DNA of 64,000 bases from Rostratula benghalensis (GCA_013399305.1 VXAI01000160.1:1732399-1796398); one strand, 5' to 3'. Counted from the stretch's first letter, positions 50,631 through 63,605 are shown. Numbers and translations are program-made. Notes: generated from the letters alone by a model not told the origin.

Positions 50631-53388
50631 CTGCCAATGTGCTGCCAAATTCTACTCTTGGAGGCAGAGGAGGGGGAAAACTGCGTAAGAAATTTAGGGA
50701 GGATGGAATACTGGGGGAAATGGGTCAGGGAAGCTGAAAGGAAAGGAAAAAGGGAGTGAGAGGTGGTATTTAATAATGAGGTTCCTTTGGGAATAAATTG
50801 CAGTAAGCACTGAACAGCAAAAGCGAGGAGGTGGCCCCGCAGCGAGGATCTGTGAAAGAGATGGAGACCAACACAATGTCATCTTCATAAAGGAATGCAG
50901 ATGAGACTTTTTCTGAAAAAACCTGGAGGCAGAAAAATGAAAAGTGTTCCAGACTTCCCGAGGTAAATTGCAGATTCGGTCTGAGGCATCCCTTCCTGTG
51001 GATTTGTCTTTCTGTTCTTGTCTTTGTGGCGCAAATCAGGAGTTGCCTAATTACCTACCTCAGCATGGGCAGAGTTGAAGAGAGAAGTCTTGTTGTTTGG
51101 CATCTTATATTGTCTCCAAGAATCTGAATAATCAAATTTTTGATGATGCAGCAGGCAAAGAGCAAGAAGCTACAGAGTGCTGCGTAGCATTTTTTCTTTA
51201 TGGGCTGTCCCAAGAAAAAGAACACCACAGCCAAAAAAGTGGCAAAGAGCTGCTGTAGTCTTGTAGACTTGTAGCTTGTAGACATTTGACATGTTCTTTT
51301 TATAAACAACCATAGCAAAACAGAGTAGCTCTGGGCAGAAATGGGATTCAAAGCACATATAAAGTCAAAGACATTTGATTTGCATAGAGTGTCCCTTTGG
51401 AGATCAGGAAACAAACACACACAGTCCTCTGTCACTGAAGAAAACAAAACAAAAAGGTTGACAAGAGTGTTGGGGTGTTCCTCAAGTTCTGCCAATTCCA
51501 TTCCTCTGATGCAACTGTGGTTTGCAAACCTGCTGTACCACACTTGGCATGTTGCTGGGGTGGTTGTAAGCCAAAAATTACTTTTCCCAGGCTGTGTTGG
51601 TCATCAGGTTTCAATGATCACCAATAAAATCATAAACACCTCATACAACAGAGGCACTAAGGTCACAGACAGTTTTTTGGCAGTATAGCATGCTTTTCAA
51701 CACCTAGACATTTTTCTTTACCATGCTACAAAGAGATAGAAGTCACAGTTAATGAAGGATGAAAAGATCTAGAATTATTTTTTTCACTTGCATGAGAAAG
51801 TAAGCATATCTTGGTTACAAGGAATGAAAAAGCTATGTGAATTATTTACTATGAGAAACGCAAAGAATAAGACTGAGTAAAAAATAATAAGAGCTATTCA
51901 AATGCAATAGAAGCCAGTAGAAGGCGGGTACTTGCATTTAAAAAGTTATTGTATTCATGGCTTCATTTATTTTGGTGGTGGTAGAATGTAAAGAACAAAA
52001 TAAATTAGAACCAAAAATGGAAAAGATGGGATTAATATACAGCAGGGCTGTGAATGATTTGTTTCTCTTCCCACAATGCCCCTCTCCAGCTTATCTGAAC
52101 ACTTAGCTATGTTTATTTCCATAAAGAATGCATTTTATTCTGAAGGAAGCTAGGATGGGCTTTTTAAAATAAAGCAAAAACTTTATTAAAATTCAAAAGA
52201 AAAGTAAACAGAGATGATTTGGGAAGCTTTATTCATTTATTGGGGCAAGCACTGCTAAAAACATTTAGGAGCACTGCGTGTTTAAAAAGTAATAAATAGC
52301 TATTGTGCTTACTTCATAAACTTGTCAGAGTGTCTTCATTTTATTTTCCTGAACAAACTGAATTTCTGTACTGCTCATCCCCAGCCAGTTAATAAATACA
52401 TCACCCTAAAAAGTGCTGTGGTATTAAATTTACAGCAGATAAAATATGGATGAAGTTGCTGTGCTTCAGGTACGTCAACTGTGATTTAATATCTCTGACT
52501 ACCCTTATGAGGAGTAAAAGATTACTCGGCTGCTCCAACAGCAAGATACTGACCTTTGCTCCCAAGTAACAGCCACTCAGCAAATAGTACCAAATGAAGA
52601 AGTAGAATAACATATAGATTTGCCATAAGAAAAAATTGATCTAAATCCATATATCAAATCTGCTGATCAGAGCTCTGCAGACAAAAAAGTACCTCATAAT
52701 CTTTAGTGTGGAATTGCAAAAACTTTCGGTGGAAAAGAAACTGTGGGTTTTATTTTAAAGTAAAAGATTTCTTGGGGCAAAAGGGTTCTATATCCATACG
52801 CATGGTGCGTGGAGACATACGTATATACATGCATATATATGCTGCCTCAAGACATCTTCAAGTACAAAAACATCCACTGATCTATTAGATCATCAGCTAG
52901 TGATTTAGCAATCAGTCTTATTCCCATTTTTCCAGTTTTCTGTTAATTCTGTGAAAGAATGGTGAAAATTATAACATTGTCTCTGTAAATGTAGGTAAAA
53001 TTCCTCTGGGAAATCTCATAACAGTCTGATTTAATTTGTATCTTTAAAAAAGTTATATCTAAAGATGATAAAAATCCCCAGGAAGAAATGTTTGTTAGCA
53101 AAGAAAATAAATTCTTGTGATTTACATTTTGCCTTCAAAAAAGGTGGGTGAGTGAAAGGGTGCTGCTCTGCACTTCAAAGCAAAAGCAAATGAAAAATTT
53201 TCAACAACAAAGCCAAAATATGAAACAGACAAATCACTCTGCTGAGTACTTTTTAACCCAAGGTGGCACATGTTAAGAAAGCAACTGCTGTATTATAATA
53301 AGGATTGAAAAGGTAATCTTTAAACGTGGAAGTAAAATAAGAAACTTCCCTAACTGTGCTGATTAGTCCTACTTAAGGAGGTAGAAAT
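50631..53388. other. Unique noncoding DNA
   Basis: A purine-rich patch lies at 50650-50762. The minus-strand frame at 51055-51543 (162 codons) is the longest in the window outside CR1 and the gap. It is rich in Cys, Phe and Leu, holds two hydrophobic stretches, and has no recognisable family, so I do not call it a gene. The rest is AT-rich unique sequence. Confidence 0.55.
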
Positions 53389-53458
53389 TGATTTACAATG
53401 GTGAAATCAGTAGATTTACACCAGTATTAAACTGGCACAGGTAAGATTATCTCAGGCC
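53389..53458. repeat. Scrap of palindromic amniote repeat
   Basis: GATTTACACCAGTATTAAAC and GGCACAGGTAAGATTATCTC resemble the sauropsid repeat words TTTACACCAGTGTAAACTGG and GTGTAAGTGAGATCAGAATC. It probably belongs to the same broad class as the scraps at 16.5, 47.7 and 50.6 kb. Confidence 0.4.
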
Positions 53459-56400
53459 AATAAAAAAAAAAAGAAATTTCTTCCTCTTCCTCTAGCACCC
53501 ATAATTTTAACATGGTCTAATAGTATTTATGCTTTATATTTTGAGAGTTATGTACATATTATAAATTAATATCATAGATAATTACTGACTACAATGTGTT
53601 TGTGTCCATACAAAAATAAAAAATAAAAGCCTTGTTCAGTTCTCAGTTCTAGGCAAGATACTATTTTTAATAGGCAGAATGTTTTCCTGAACAGGTGATT
53701 TGACTAACAAGTCTGAGAAAATTTACATGATATTTGTCTCAAATGTCTGCTGTGGTTCTATTACGAATGGTAAATCATGACCCCAAAAGATTATCAACGC
53801 ATTTTTGTGAAAGCCAGATTTCTTTCCAACTAATACTTAGAAAATAAAGGGTTTTAAAGATGTGGAAGCAGTGACGTTTGTTTCAAGATTTTGGTTGGGG
53901 TTTTCCTTTCAATTAAAACACTCTTTGCTATTAAGATGCACTGGCTTGGTTGAACAAGAATGTGCACCCTGCCCAGATGTTACTCATTCAAACAGACGTC
54001 AGCCCATAAACCTTTCCAAACAAGTGCTTTCTCCACTCTGATTGTACAATGGATATGGCTGGGCAAGATGACATTTTCTTGAGTGACAGATGCTCATGCT
54101 GCAGCAGTACCATGGACACTTATAATGTCCTTGCAGAGCAGCTGCTTTTTGAGGATTTCATACTGTTTTCTTTGTGTCAGTAATAATACAGAACAAAAAA
54201 AATCTTACCCTTTATACTTGGGGAGTTAAAGAACACACACAGCAATGAGAGCCAAGACTTACTAGCAGGATTTAGAAAGTCTCAGAATTTGAAGATGTGC
54301 AGACAGTGTGAACCTTTTAATGGTACAACACTTCAAAAAACATAAAAGTATTTTATTGGGCATTCCTGCCTTGCCTGAACTGGTAGCAGAAAGAGGTGCA
54401 GGAAGGCTCACGGGAGGTGGAGGGAGGAAAAGAAGAAGAGAATAGTATCTTTGGCAGATAAACTGATGGGCTCGATTTTTTGCAAATTAGGTGGGTGGTT
54501 TCTAGAATTTATGGGTAGTTCCTAAATTTATTTCTCTGCATTTGGACTTTTAACAAGCAAGAAAAGACCAGGTATGTTTTTTAAATAAGCATTTTTATCA
54601 TAGTAATAGAAATTGTGAGAAGCAACATCTACTGTCAATGCATATTAATCTTAACATTAGGAATTATCTCTGGAAAGTTTATTACAAAATGGATTTCAAA
54701 ATAATACCAGAATAGAGAACTTCAGGAAAGCAGTTAGCACACCCTGAAGCAGAGATAGGTAAGATCAAGCAGTATTTCTCAGCATCTCAGTTACGTCTTT
54801 GGCCATCAGAATTGTTAGTATCTCTGGTACAACCAACACAATGTCAGTGACATCATGCCGTAGCCCATTAAAGCACTCCTGAGCTTTGAGCTGTTCCCTA
54901 TGTGTCATGGAATATGAAATACCACAAATATTCATAGAATTCATCTGAATACTTTTCTCATTTCTACTTGGGTGTCACTTCACATAGCTAATACCCAACC
55001 TCAATCCTAGCCTATAATCACCAGTTACAACCCAGCCTGTGGTGCCTGTATGCTGATCAGGAATGCCTACATGAACAGAGGGTAACATTTCTCCTTGAAA
55101 TCCTGTCTAAGAATATGAAAATGGGAGGTTTGATGCTGAGAAACCTGTGCTACCTTGATGCCACAAGCGTGGTATTTTTTATTGGACAGTTTTCTGTGGA
55201 CCACTGAACTGAATTTGGCCCAGCCTGGTACACACCCTCACTCAGGGCCATCCAGATCAGATGAAAACCACCCCTGCTTTCTCAGGATCCTATGGAAGAA
55301 GGCACTTAACAGTGAGAAAAAAAAATTAAAGACACCTAAAGGTAACATAAATGTTAGATGTTTACCTAGACAAGCCAAATTTAGGAGATATAACTTGCCA
55401 TCCAGACCCTGCTGCTCATCATGTCAAGTCAGACTCAAGAGCCACTGGCCAGGAAATATAATATATTTATTGTTTTGCTGGTGCCTGCAAAGAACCTTCC
55501 CTGTGGCTAACAGACAGGGTTCAGTTTTTAAAACTGTCAGATGTGTGAATAAGAACATTATTATTTTTTTTTAGAAAGGAAGGTTGTTCTGCAACATAAA
55601 GTAAAACAATCTATCAAGGACAACACTCTTTTAGAGAATGACATTCCAGAGAACACTCTTTGGAAAGGATAGTCCAAATCAAAAACTTTCTTCTGGCAAA
55701 CAGGGATTAAAATATCTTAATAGTGATTTAAATATCTTAAAATCTGCAGTTTTATTAGTATTCTCCTAAAGCAATAGCGAATCTGATATTGAAAATACAG
55801 CATTAACACAGTTTTCTAGTTCTTAAAACTTCTCTGCAGGAACAAGGGGCAGAGGGTGAAGAGTTGAAGGCAGGAGAAAAAGAAGCTGTGAGTGGATTTT
55901 GTTTCTTTAGCCATTACAGAGAAACTGAGAGAAAAATATGCTGATCAGAACCCTGGAAATCAGAGTCAGGGTCTTTTGGGCATGTGTGGAGGTGTTTAAT
56001 CCCACATTTATGTGGACGTGAAAAGGGTTGTGCATTAGATAGGCAAAAATAAAATAGAAAATCTTCTCAGGGCTCAAGGACATCTGAGGGGACAGCAGTA
56101 ATGAATGCAGCATGCTGGAAAGGGCAAAAAGGGAGCAGGGAAAACCTAGGCTTCTAGGAAGTAACACTGGGAGATGCAGTATCAGACAGAATATGGGTTG
56201 GCTGAGCAAGGGAAAGTGCAAAAAACCCTTTTGGGAGGTTGTAAACAGGATCTAAGGACTCAGAGTTGCAGCAGGGGCTTTATTAGTGGAAAGCTTGCAG
56301 CGTGCTTGCCAGCTCCGGGAGACCTGGCCAAAGCACCAAGGACACGGAGCGTCCTAATAAGGAGAGAGGGAAACTGAAGGAAAGCTCGGTGTGCTCTCCT

Positions 56401-56980
56401 TAGCCTAAAGCCGGTTCCCTGCGTTAAGGACATCACAGCACGATGTCTGTAGAAGGCTGAAGACTTAACCCAGATTTTATTCAGCCAGGATTGTTTGATA
56501 GCACTGTCTCCCCTGTGGCTGCTGCTGAGAACCGAGCTCTGCCCGTGCCGCCATGCGCTGAAGGATTGATTCTGCAAGCTGCTGAGCACACCTGGGAACC
56601 CTTCAGCACACCTGAGTTCAGTGGGGCTTGTGAGCACTCAAATCCTCGCAGAAGTGATTGGCAGTTGCTGGATGGTGTCCCTAGAGAATAAATGTTGCTG
56701 GATGTTCCTTCACCTCCTTATTAGTAGCAAATTATACCTGCAGCTGTCCAAGATTTTCTGACTCTGCCCTGTCCCATCCTTAATCAATTGCTGATATGTG
56801 TGTGTGCAAGACGTAAAAAGGCATATATGTTCCTTTCCTTACAAATATTGGGGCAAGAGACAAAATTTAAGGAAGGTAGGGGGAAGTAGAGGGAGGATTC
56901 ACAAACATACTTGCAAATAAAATCCATTCATTTACTCTGCTTTTTTGCTAATTCACAGAGATCTAGAAGAGTGAGAAATT
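53459..56980. other. Unique noncoding DNA
   Basis: No gene is recognised. The stretch 56270-56700 is richer in G+C and CpG than its surroundings and carries open frames on both strands (125 codons minus, 66 codons plus) without family features. It could be a promoter-like or exonic patch, but no TATA box, splice pair or domain supports that. Confidence 0.5.
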
Positions 56981-57016
56981 ATTCACAGAAATATTCACAG
57001 AAATGTTCACAGAAAA
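56981..57016 (+). repeat. 12-base tandem repeat, three copies
   Basis: ATTCACAGAAAT is repeated exactly at 56981-56992 and 56993-57004, with a third copy (GTTCACAGAAAA) at 57005-57016. It lies 85 bases before a T36 tract. Confidence 0.88.
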
Positions 57017-57097
57017 GCAAAAGCAGAGCAAATCCTACCATGAATAAATATTCATGGGAGTATTTGCACTGGGAGAGCTCCCCTGGTTATTCTAAAA

Positions 57098-57100
<3 letters not shown>

Positions 57101-57136
<36 letters not shown>
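57101..57136. repeat. T36 homopolymer
   Basis: Thirty-six consecutive T, the longest homopolymer in the window. It could be the complement of a poly(A) tail of a minus-strand retrocopy, but no recognisable gene-derived sequence lies to its right and no target duplication was found, so a simple repeat is preferred. Confidence 0.95.
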
Positions 57137-59104
57137 CCTGTGGTATGACTGGAAAGGATAGAATTAAGTAGTTTCAAGAAGTGAAAAAGGAACATGAAGT
57201 AGTAGTCCAAGAGAAGTGCATTTGCACAGTGAAGCTGCTCACCCAGCAGGCGACCACTCTACCTTACAACTGGTTTGCCTTCAGTCATGAGGCTGAAAAC
57301 TGGTGGTCCAGGAAGACATGACACAAGTAGCTTAGCTGCCTATGTGTAAAGCAGACTGAAAATTGGGGATTATTCATTAGCTGTCCCAGTTCAAACTTTC
57401 CCTGACCATGAAAGGGGAGATGGATGTCTAGGAAAATACCATTTAGCTAATGCTGGACTCCATAGGTAGGAAATCTCCATAAGCTCTTTAAGTCATTGCA
57501 GAGAAGGTAGTGGGACAATCTTCCTAACAGGGACCAATACAGTTCTCCCCTGCTGTGCTGTGGCTGTATCAGCAGTTACAGAGCCTGCTTCTTTTTCCCT
57601 AACCTGGTAAAATCAAGAATTCTTTCCTGCACAGTGGCACATTTCCAACAGTGCCCTGCTCAGGCTTACTTGTAACTTGAGGATTATGGGCTTGGAAACC
57701 TTTCAAGTGGAAGAGAGAAGTGTTCCAGCAGAACTGCCGCTGCTACCACCACCATTCTTCTGCAGGAGCCCAGCTTCAGGGCTCTCTAAAGGAGAAACAA
57801 GTTGTTTGCAGCTATGAGAGGCATCTCAAGGCTACCTGCTGCTCCTTGGCATTCATCTGCTCCTGCCAGTCTCTGCTCAGTACCTTGAATATAAACCACC
57901 GCTGGCTTCACCCTCTGATGGAAACTGTGGTGGCTGGAAAGAAGATGCCAGTCCCATCCCTACTACTGCCAGGGAAACCCCAATTTGCTGCTGGTAGCTT
58001 CAGTCCCGGTAGCAAAACCTTTCCACAGACACCAATGATGAGTTTGACCCTTGTCACCTGAACAAGGGGTGATCTGCTGAATGCCTGTGCATGCAAGACA
58101 GTTGAAATTTGGGACAGGCTGGTGGCTCCCGGAATTAAAAATCCCTCCTCTTTCCCCCTGACAGATTCACACACACCTTGTTCTTATGCAGAGAATTAGT
58201 AACACTTGTTTACATTAGCAAAAAGGCCTGATTACCTCTTTAGGTAGATCTGTTTTATAGAAAATTGAGATAAATTTGTGGTCAAATATTAAAAAGAAAA
58301 AAAAAGGAAAAAAAGACAAGCACCAGGCCCAGAAACCTTACCCATGTTGACCATATGACTGAAAAGCTAACAGCACCCAAAAATAATGTGTAGCACTTCG
58401 TCCCTTCATTCTATGTTTTCAGTAAAAACAACAAGTAGCACTTTTATTTATTTATTTTCCCTCCAGTTTTTCACCCTTGATGTATCTCCTAAGACTGTGA
58501 GCAGGATACACAGTGCTTCATATTCCAAGTGCTGAGGCCTATCTATCAAAAGCTGACTGGAGTGGGTGGTGAAATACAGTAGGAGGTGGCTAGCTACACA
58601 GTTGTACTATTAAATTACTGTCTGTCCAAGGAGAGTAATCTCTTGTTTCAGCAGCAGGTAGTACTACCAGAGACTGTAAAAACCTCAAGCACTCTGAAAT
58701 AGGCTGTCATATGGAGCACCATAAATTACCTGAGTCAAATATTCCATCATTCATTCACTCCATGGTCTTACAGTGGGATGAATAGTCTGCTCAAGGGAGA
58801 AAAACAACCACCAACTTTCTGATTCCTTTTCTATTTACTTTCTGGGAAAGCTTCAGGGGCCACTTGCCTATGGGAAGTTTTAATTAACCGTAAAATATAA
58901 TTTTTCATTTGCATAGCTGCAGGTTTCAGGGACCACACAGGTTGCTCCCCAAAATGCAGCAGTGGTGTGGGTTTTTCTATTTCTCAAACTGCAGCTATTG
59001 TTATCCAGCCTTTATTAAGAAGTTTAAGAAGTGCAGCATCAATGACTTCCTTTTCATCTTTGTGGAACAGAACATTTGACAGTAAGTTAAAATCCTAAAT
59101 AAAA
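57137..59104. other. Unique noncoding DNA
   Basis: GC-balanced at 57540-58170, with open frames of 113 codons (plus, 57720-58061) and 88 codons (minus) that have no family features. The block at about 58860-59060 contains an exact ATTTGCAT octamer (58907-58914) next to TTTTAATTAACCG and may be regulatory, on weak evidence. Confidence 0.5.
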
Positions 59105-59270
59105 TATGAAAGCTGCCAGCACATGCCAAAAGTCTCTCGGAAAGCATATGTGAAAAGTTGCTCCTAAGACGCAAATGTCACTAATACCATATGAAAATTG
59201 CAAAAAGGTATATGAAAGTCACTAATGTGACATGAAAGAACAAAAGTCTTCAAATTATGTGAAAGTTGCT
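59105..59270. repeat. Degenerate periodic array, TATGAAAGTTGC-type unit
   Basis: Related words recur at spacings of roughly 20 or 42 bases. They are TATGAAAGCTGCC (59105), TATGTGAAAAGTTGCT (59147), ATATGAAAATTGC (59189), TATATGAAAGTCAC (59210), ACATGAAAGAAC (59230) and TATGTGAAAGTTGCT (59256). GTCACTAAT also appears twice (59177, 59218). This is best read as a decayed minisatellite. Confidence 0.5.
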
Positions 59271-62200
59271 GTTCCAATATGTTACCTTTACTGTTCTAGT
59301 TACTTTCTATCCTATCTTATTAGCAACTTCCATTTCAAACTAATCTTTGATAAAAGTCTTATTACATTAACAGTTTTTCTTAAGTATCAGAAAATTGTAT
59401 TTCCAGTTGCACTGAGTGAAGTGTGACCTCATTAGCAGACTTTTGTATCGGTGCATGGGATTTTTACTCCCTTTCCTTCAGAAAATACATGCATTCCTGT
59501 AGCCATGCTCTCTGCTTGCTTTGTCTTTATAAAGCTACACACTGGCTATGCTTTCCATGAAAGGTTAAGAGCACACTCAAAGTAGGTTTTGGAATGTGGT
59601 TTTCCATCACCTGTACACTCGCAGTCCACATTACTAGATACAGAGCTGTTAAAAAATACATATTTAGGAAGAGCAGTGGTCTCGAGGAAACCCTATCCAA
59701 ATGAGAGCCTGAGCCCACAGTAAGATGCCACTCATGTCCGAGTTCTCCTTTCAGAGGAGAGCTCTGGTGCAGGGTAAATCCATATGTGAACAAGGAGGGT
59801 GCATTTTTACAAATCCTGTACAGACAGTATTCAGTAAATCCCTACTTCTGCAATCAGAGATGAGTGTCCTTGTGGACCCCTTGAATGACAGTGAGACCTC
59901 ATGAATGCATAAGAGCAGAGCAGCACAAAGCTGAATTCAGGGGTTTTAGTACTTCAGAGCTATTTCTCTACAGACCAGTGCCCGTGGAAGTGTCAAAGCT
60001 GAAATGATCTAGAACATGGACATAATAGGCTGTGGGCTTTATGGGTCCACTGATTTGGAATATGTTTTTATCAGCTAAGAGTTTTCTTCTTTTCATTTTG
60101 AAATCTTCTGTGAAGGTGACAAAATACATAGCATTGCTAGTTCTTAGCTGCTGAAGTCCTGTATTTCTCCCATGTAACTCGTGCAAGCAACACACCAGGT
60201 CAAGCATGCTATGAGAGGGTCAGGATGCTAATAGGAGATGAAAACATGAATAGAGGACAAACATTTGTAGTGCAGATTTCCTGGCTCCATATGCAAGCCA
60301 GACCTGACCTCTGCAGACTGTGAGGGGGTGGCTGAATTCCCCCACACTGCTGTACTGAGTCCGTATGGTGAGCTTGAAAAAAGGTACCTTCCACAAGTGA
60401 AATGGCTGTTGAATATCACGTGGTAAAGCCCTGTCCCAAGATGGATCAAAACAATGCATTGAGTGGCATTAAACACTGCATCCTATTAACAGTTACCCCT
60501 TATATTTGATTTTGATAGAGGGAAACTGCAATGAAACACTAGAAATGCACTAGTTACACACAAGGTGACTGTTCCTAAGCAAGAACGTATAATTTGTCCC
60601 AAACAGACCCTTCTACTTCAATTACTGGTCAGAACATAATGAGGTTTGTACATGTAGTAACAATTTGGGTATACTGCTATAAGATTAACTTATTACAGCA
60701 CTTTGTATTTACAAAAAAAAAAAAAAAAACAAACCACCCCACAACAACTTTGAAGTTAATATTCAAAAGATTAGAGAAAGGATATCTTTTAATTAATTTC
60801 AAACACTAGATTGAGTATTAAATAGAAACATGAAAGAAAGATTTCCAATTGGAAGGGCTGGTAACTGAAGAGTCCCTACTCTCTTGAGGATTACCATTTA
60901 ATTTTAAACATTGATTTAAAATAAATGATGGTATAGTCCCCAAGGAAAGATGTATTTCAGTTGTAAACATAAGAGTGATGTATAATAAATGAAATATATA
61001 ACATTTTCCTTGAGGAGTTTTTTTACTTTATTGTGCAATCATGCTATGGGAATTATTTATACCCTTTAACTTGAGTCTCAGACAAAAGCTATCAGATATC
61101 TTGCCATAATCTGCTTTTCCTTTATTTATTTGCCTGTATTTACATTTTTGAAAATTTGTCCATGATACCAGTTTTTCTATCACCATCCAGGTTTACTCTG
61201 GATTATCTTCTGAATGCTAAGGGTCTCATACCAGTCCTTAGCAAGTCCATACTATCTCACCTTATAGAATGCCTCATAGTTTCCCACCCCACAGCCAGTT
61301 TTCTCACTTATTTCATCCTAGCCTGTGAAGTTTTTGTCATTTATGACTGTGTTTGTCAGTTCTTCACCTTGTTGCAGTCCTCCCATTCTTTGATTTCTTC
61401 TTGCTAAATATTAAGATATATTGTACCCTAGTTCTAGGAGAAGCAGCTTTTCCACTTCATTGGTTTTGTGTCCTGTCAGCATCTAGGTGAACACAATAAT
61501 TAATTATGAATAGTGTTTCAGTACTTCTAGGGAATCTGTTTTTTCTGGGTGTTCTCTTTCCACTGTTGGTTGGGTTTTGTTTGGTTTTTTTAAGGAAAAA
61601 AAAGTGACTACCAAGTTTATCAGGCAAACGTTTCATTTAAGCAATTTTCTTTTTAGGGAAAATGTATGCCCTATTGACTCAACTCTGGAGATTTGTTTCT
61701 AAGGTTTCAGGGCTTACATTAATCCAGCTAAAGGACAAAGACATGTTTAGTGACCTAGCTGTCCAGTCAAGACTTCATCTCCTGATCTTCTAAATCTCAC
61801 CTTTCCTTTGAATTTCTTGACTCTAAATGTGAAAAAGAAAGAAGCACTCCCCAAGATAGCTGAGGAATAACTTTCAAGGCATTTTGAACACCAGAACAGG
61901 TACATCTTAATGGGGCCTGGTGGCTCCTGTGTAAGAGACCCACCTAGTAAAGTGTGAATGCACATTCAGCTGCATGATGTCTTCCAACAATTCCTGATTC
62001 CTCTGCCCTTTTTTACAAAAGTTCAATATTTCATGTTTTCAGAAGGCAACGTCTTGTTTATTTTATGTTCTTGTTTGGATATTACTGCATACTGTTGTCC
62101 TTATAGAGCCTTTTTGATTAGAAGTGTATTGAAGATACATTTAATATGACACAGTGAAGATTAATAAAGAGATAGGAGATGAAGCATATTTCTTAAATTA

Positions 62201-62719
62201 ATTACAATATTAATAAAATAATTATAGTTGTGACATATTACTCAAGCTTTAGTCATGTCTCACCATGAAAATTCTTTTGCACACAAAGCTGTATGTGAAG
62301 AGACTTTACTTCAACACGTGGAGCTTTGGGGTGCTTGGTAATTTTGGTTATATGGAGTTCTCAGTGGAGCTAATAATGTGGGCAAAATGGAAACTCCTTA
62401 CTCTATTCTCCATATCTAGACAACTAGACAACAGCATTTTTCGTGGTAAAAAGTGGTGTTCTGTGAAATATTGAGTCCATTGGAGCAATAATATTTTTGC
62501 TGAATGTGTGGGTGGAAGAAGGCGGCAGTGGACTACAGCTTGAATACCTTTAATATTTGTCTATCTGAAGACTGTTGCACTCATGGAAATAAAATGTTGC
62601 TTTTGCGGAAACTTGACCTGCATTTTCAGATTTTTCTTCTGACTTGATGACAGTTGTGTTGGCAGAGCTGCTCCCTCAAAGATGAGACACTTCCTACATA
62701 CGAAGCCTTCAAAGTTCCC
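59271..62719. other. Unique AT-rich noncoding DNA
   Basis: No gene is recognised. An A17 run lies at 60713-60729. Frames of 60-88 codons on both strands show no family features. Confidence 0.6.
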
Positions 62720-63605
62720 TGAGTACCTGGACCCCTGAGCTGGCAGACAGGGGCAGAAAGCAGAATGAAGTCCCCATAATCCAAAGGGAGGTAGTGAAGG
62801 ACCTGCTCCAACACCCCAATATAAACAAGTCTATGGGGCCAGATGGGATCCACCTGAAGGCACTGAGGGAGCTGGCAGAAAGTCTCACTCAGCTACCTTC
62901 CGTCATTTATCATCAATCCTGGCAAACTGGGGAGGTCCCAGCTGCCTGGTATCTAGCAAATGTGACACTCATCCACAAGAAGGACTGGAAGGATGATGTG
63001 GGGAACTACAGGCCTGTCAGTCTGACCTTGGTGCCTGGGAAGGTCATGGAACAGATCATCCTGAATACCATTATGCAATGCATGAAGGACATTCAGGTGA
63101 TCAGGCCCAGCCAGGATGGGTTCATGAGAGGCAGGTCAGCACCTGGACTTTAGTAAGGCTTATGATAAGGTCTCCCACAGTATCCTCCTAGAGAAACTGT
63201 GTGCCCATGGCTTGGATTGGGAGTACTTTCCATTTGGTTAAAAACTGGCTAGAGAGCCAGGCACAGAGAGTGGTGGTGAATGTATTTAAATCCAGTTGGT
63301 GGCCAGTCACAAGTGGTGTTCCCCAGGGCTCGGTACTGGGGCCGGTTCTCTTTAACATCTTTATCAGTGATGTGGACAAGGGGATCGAGTGCATCCTCAG
63401 TAAGTTTGCAGATGACACTGCAAAACTAGGTGGGAGTGTCAACCTGCTTGAGGGTAGAAGGGCTTTGCAGAGAGATCTGGACAAGCTGGATGGATGCACC
63501 GAGGCAAATGGTTCAATAAGGCCAAGTGCTGGGTCCTGCACTTGGGTCACAATAACCCCATGCAATGCTACAGGCTTGTGGAAGAGCAGCTCACGTGGAG
63601 TTTCA
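62720..63605 (+). pseudogene. CR1 LINE ORF2 fragment (reverse transcriptase), inactive
   Basis: Reverse-transcriptase coding sequence of a CR1 non-LTR retrotransposon, which would have primed cDNA synthesis at a nicked chromosomal target. In order: SMGPDGIHLKAL, GEVPAAW, NVTLIHKK, NYRPVSLT and GKVMEQII in one frame (62794-63136); LDFSKAYDKVSH (motif A, 63143-63178) in a second frame; then [20 protein letters not shown] and FADDT (motif C, near 63405) in a third. The join at about 63136-63141 skips the segment that normally lies between GRS and motif A, an internal deletion. There is a stop after motif A and a further frame change before 63201. The copy also lacks both the 5' part and the normal 3' end beyond about 63605, unlike simple 5'-truncated CR1 inserts. 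It is dead but only moderately diverged. Confidence 0.93.

Noticed and set aside
57720..58061. 113-codon plus-strand frame in a GC-balanced patch
   Set aside because: Cys/His/Ser-rich with no recognisable domain; overlapping open frame on the other strand suggests compositional chance.
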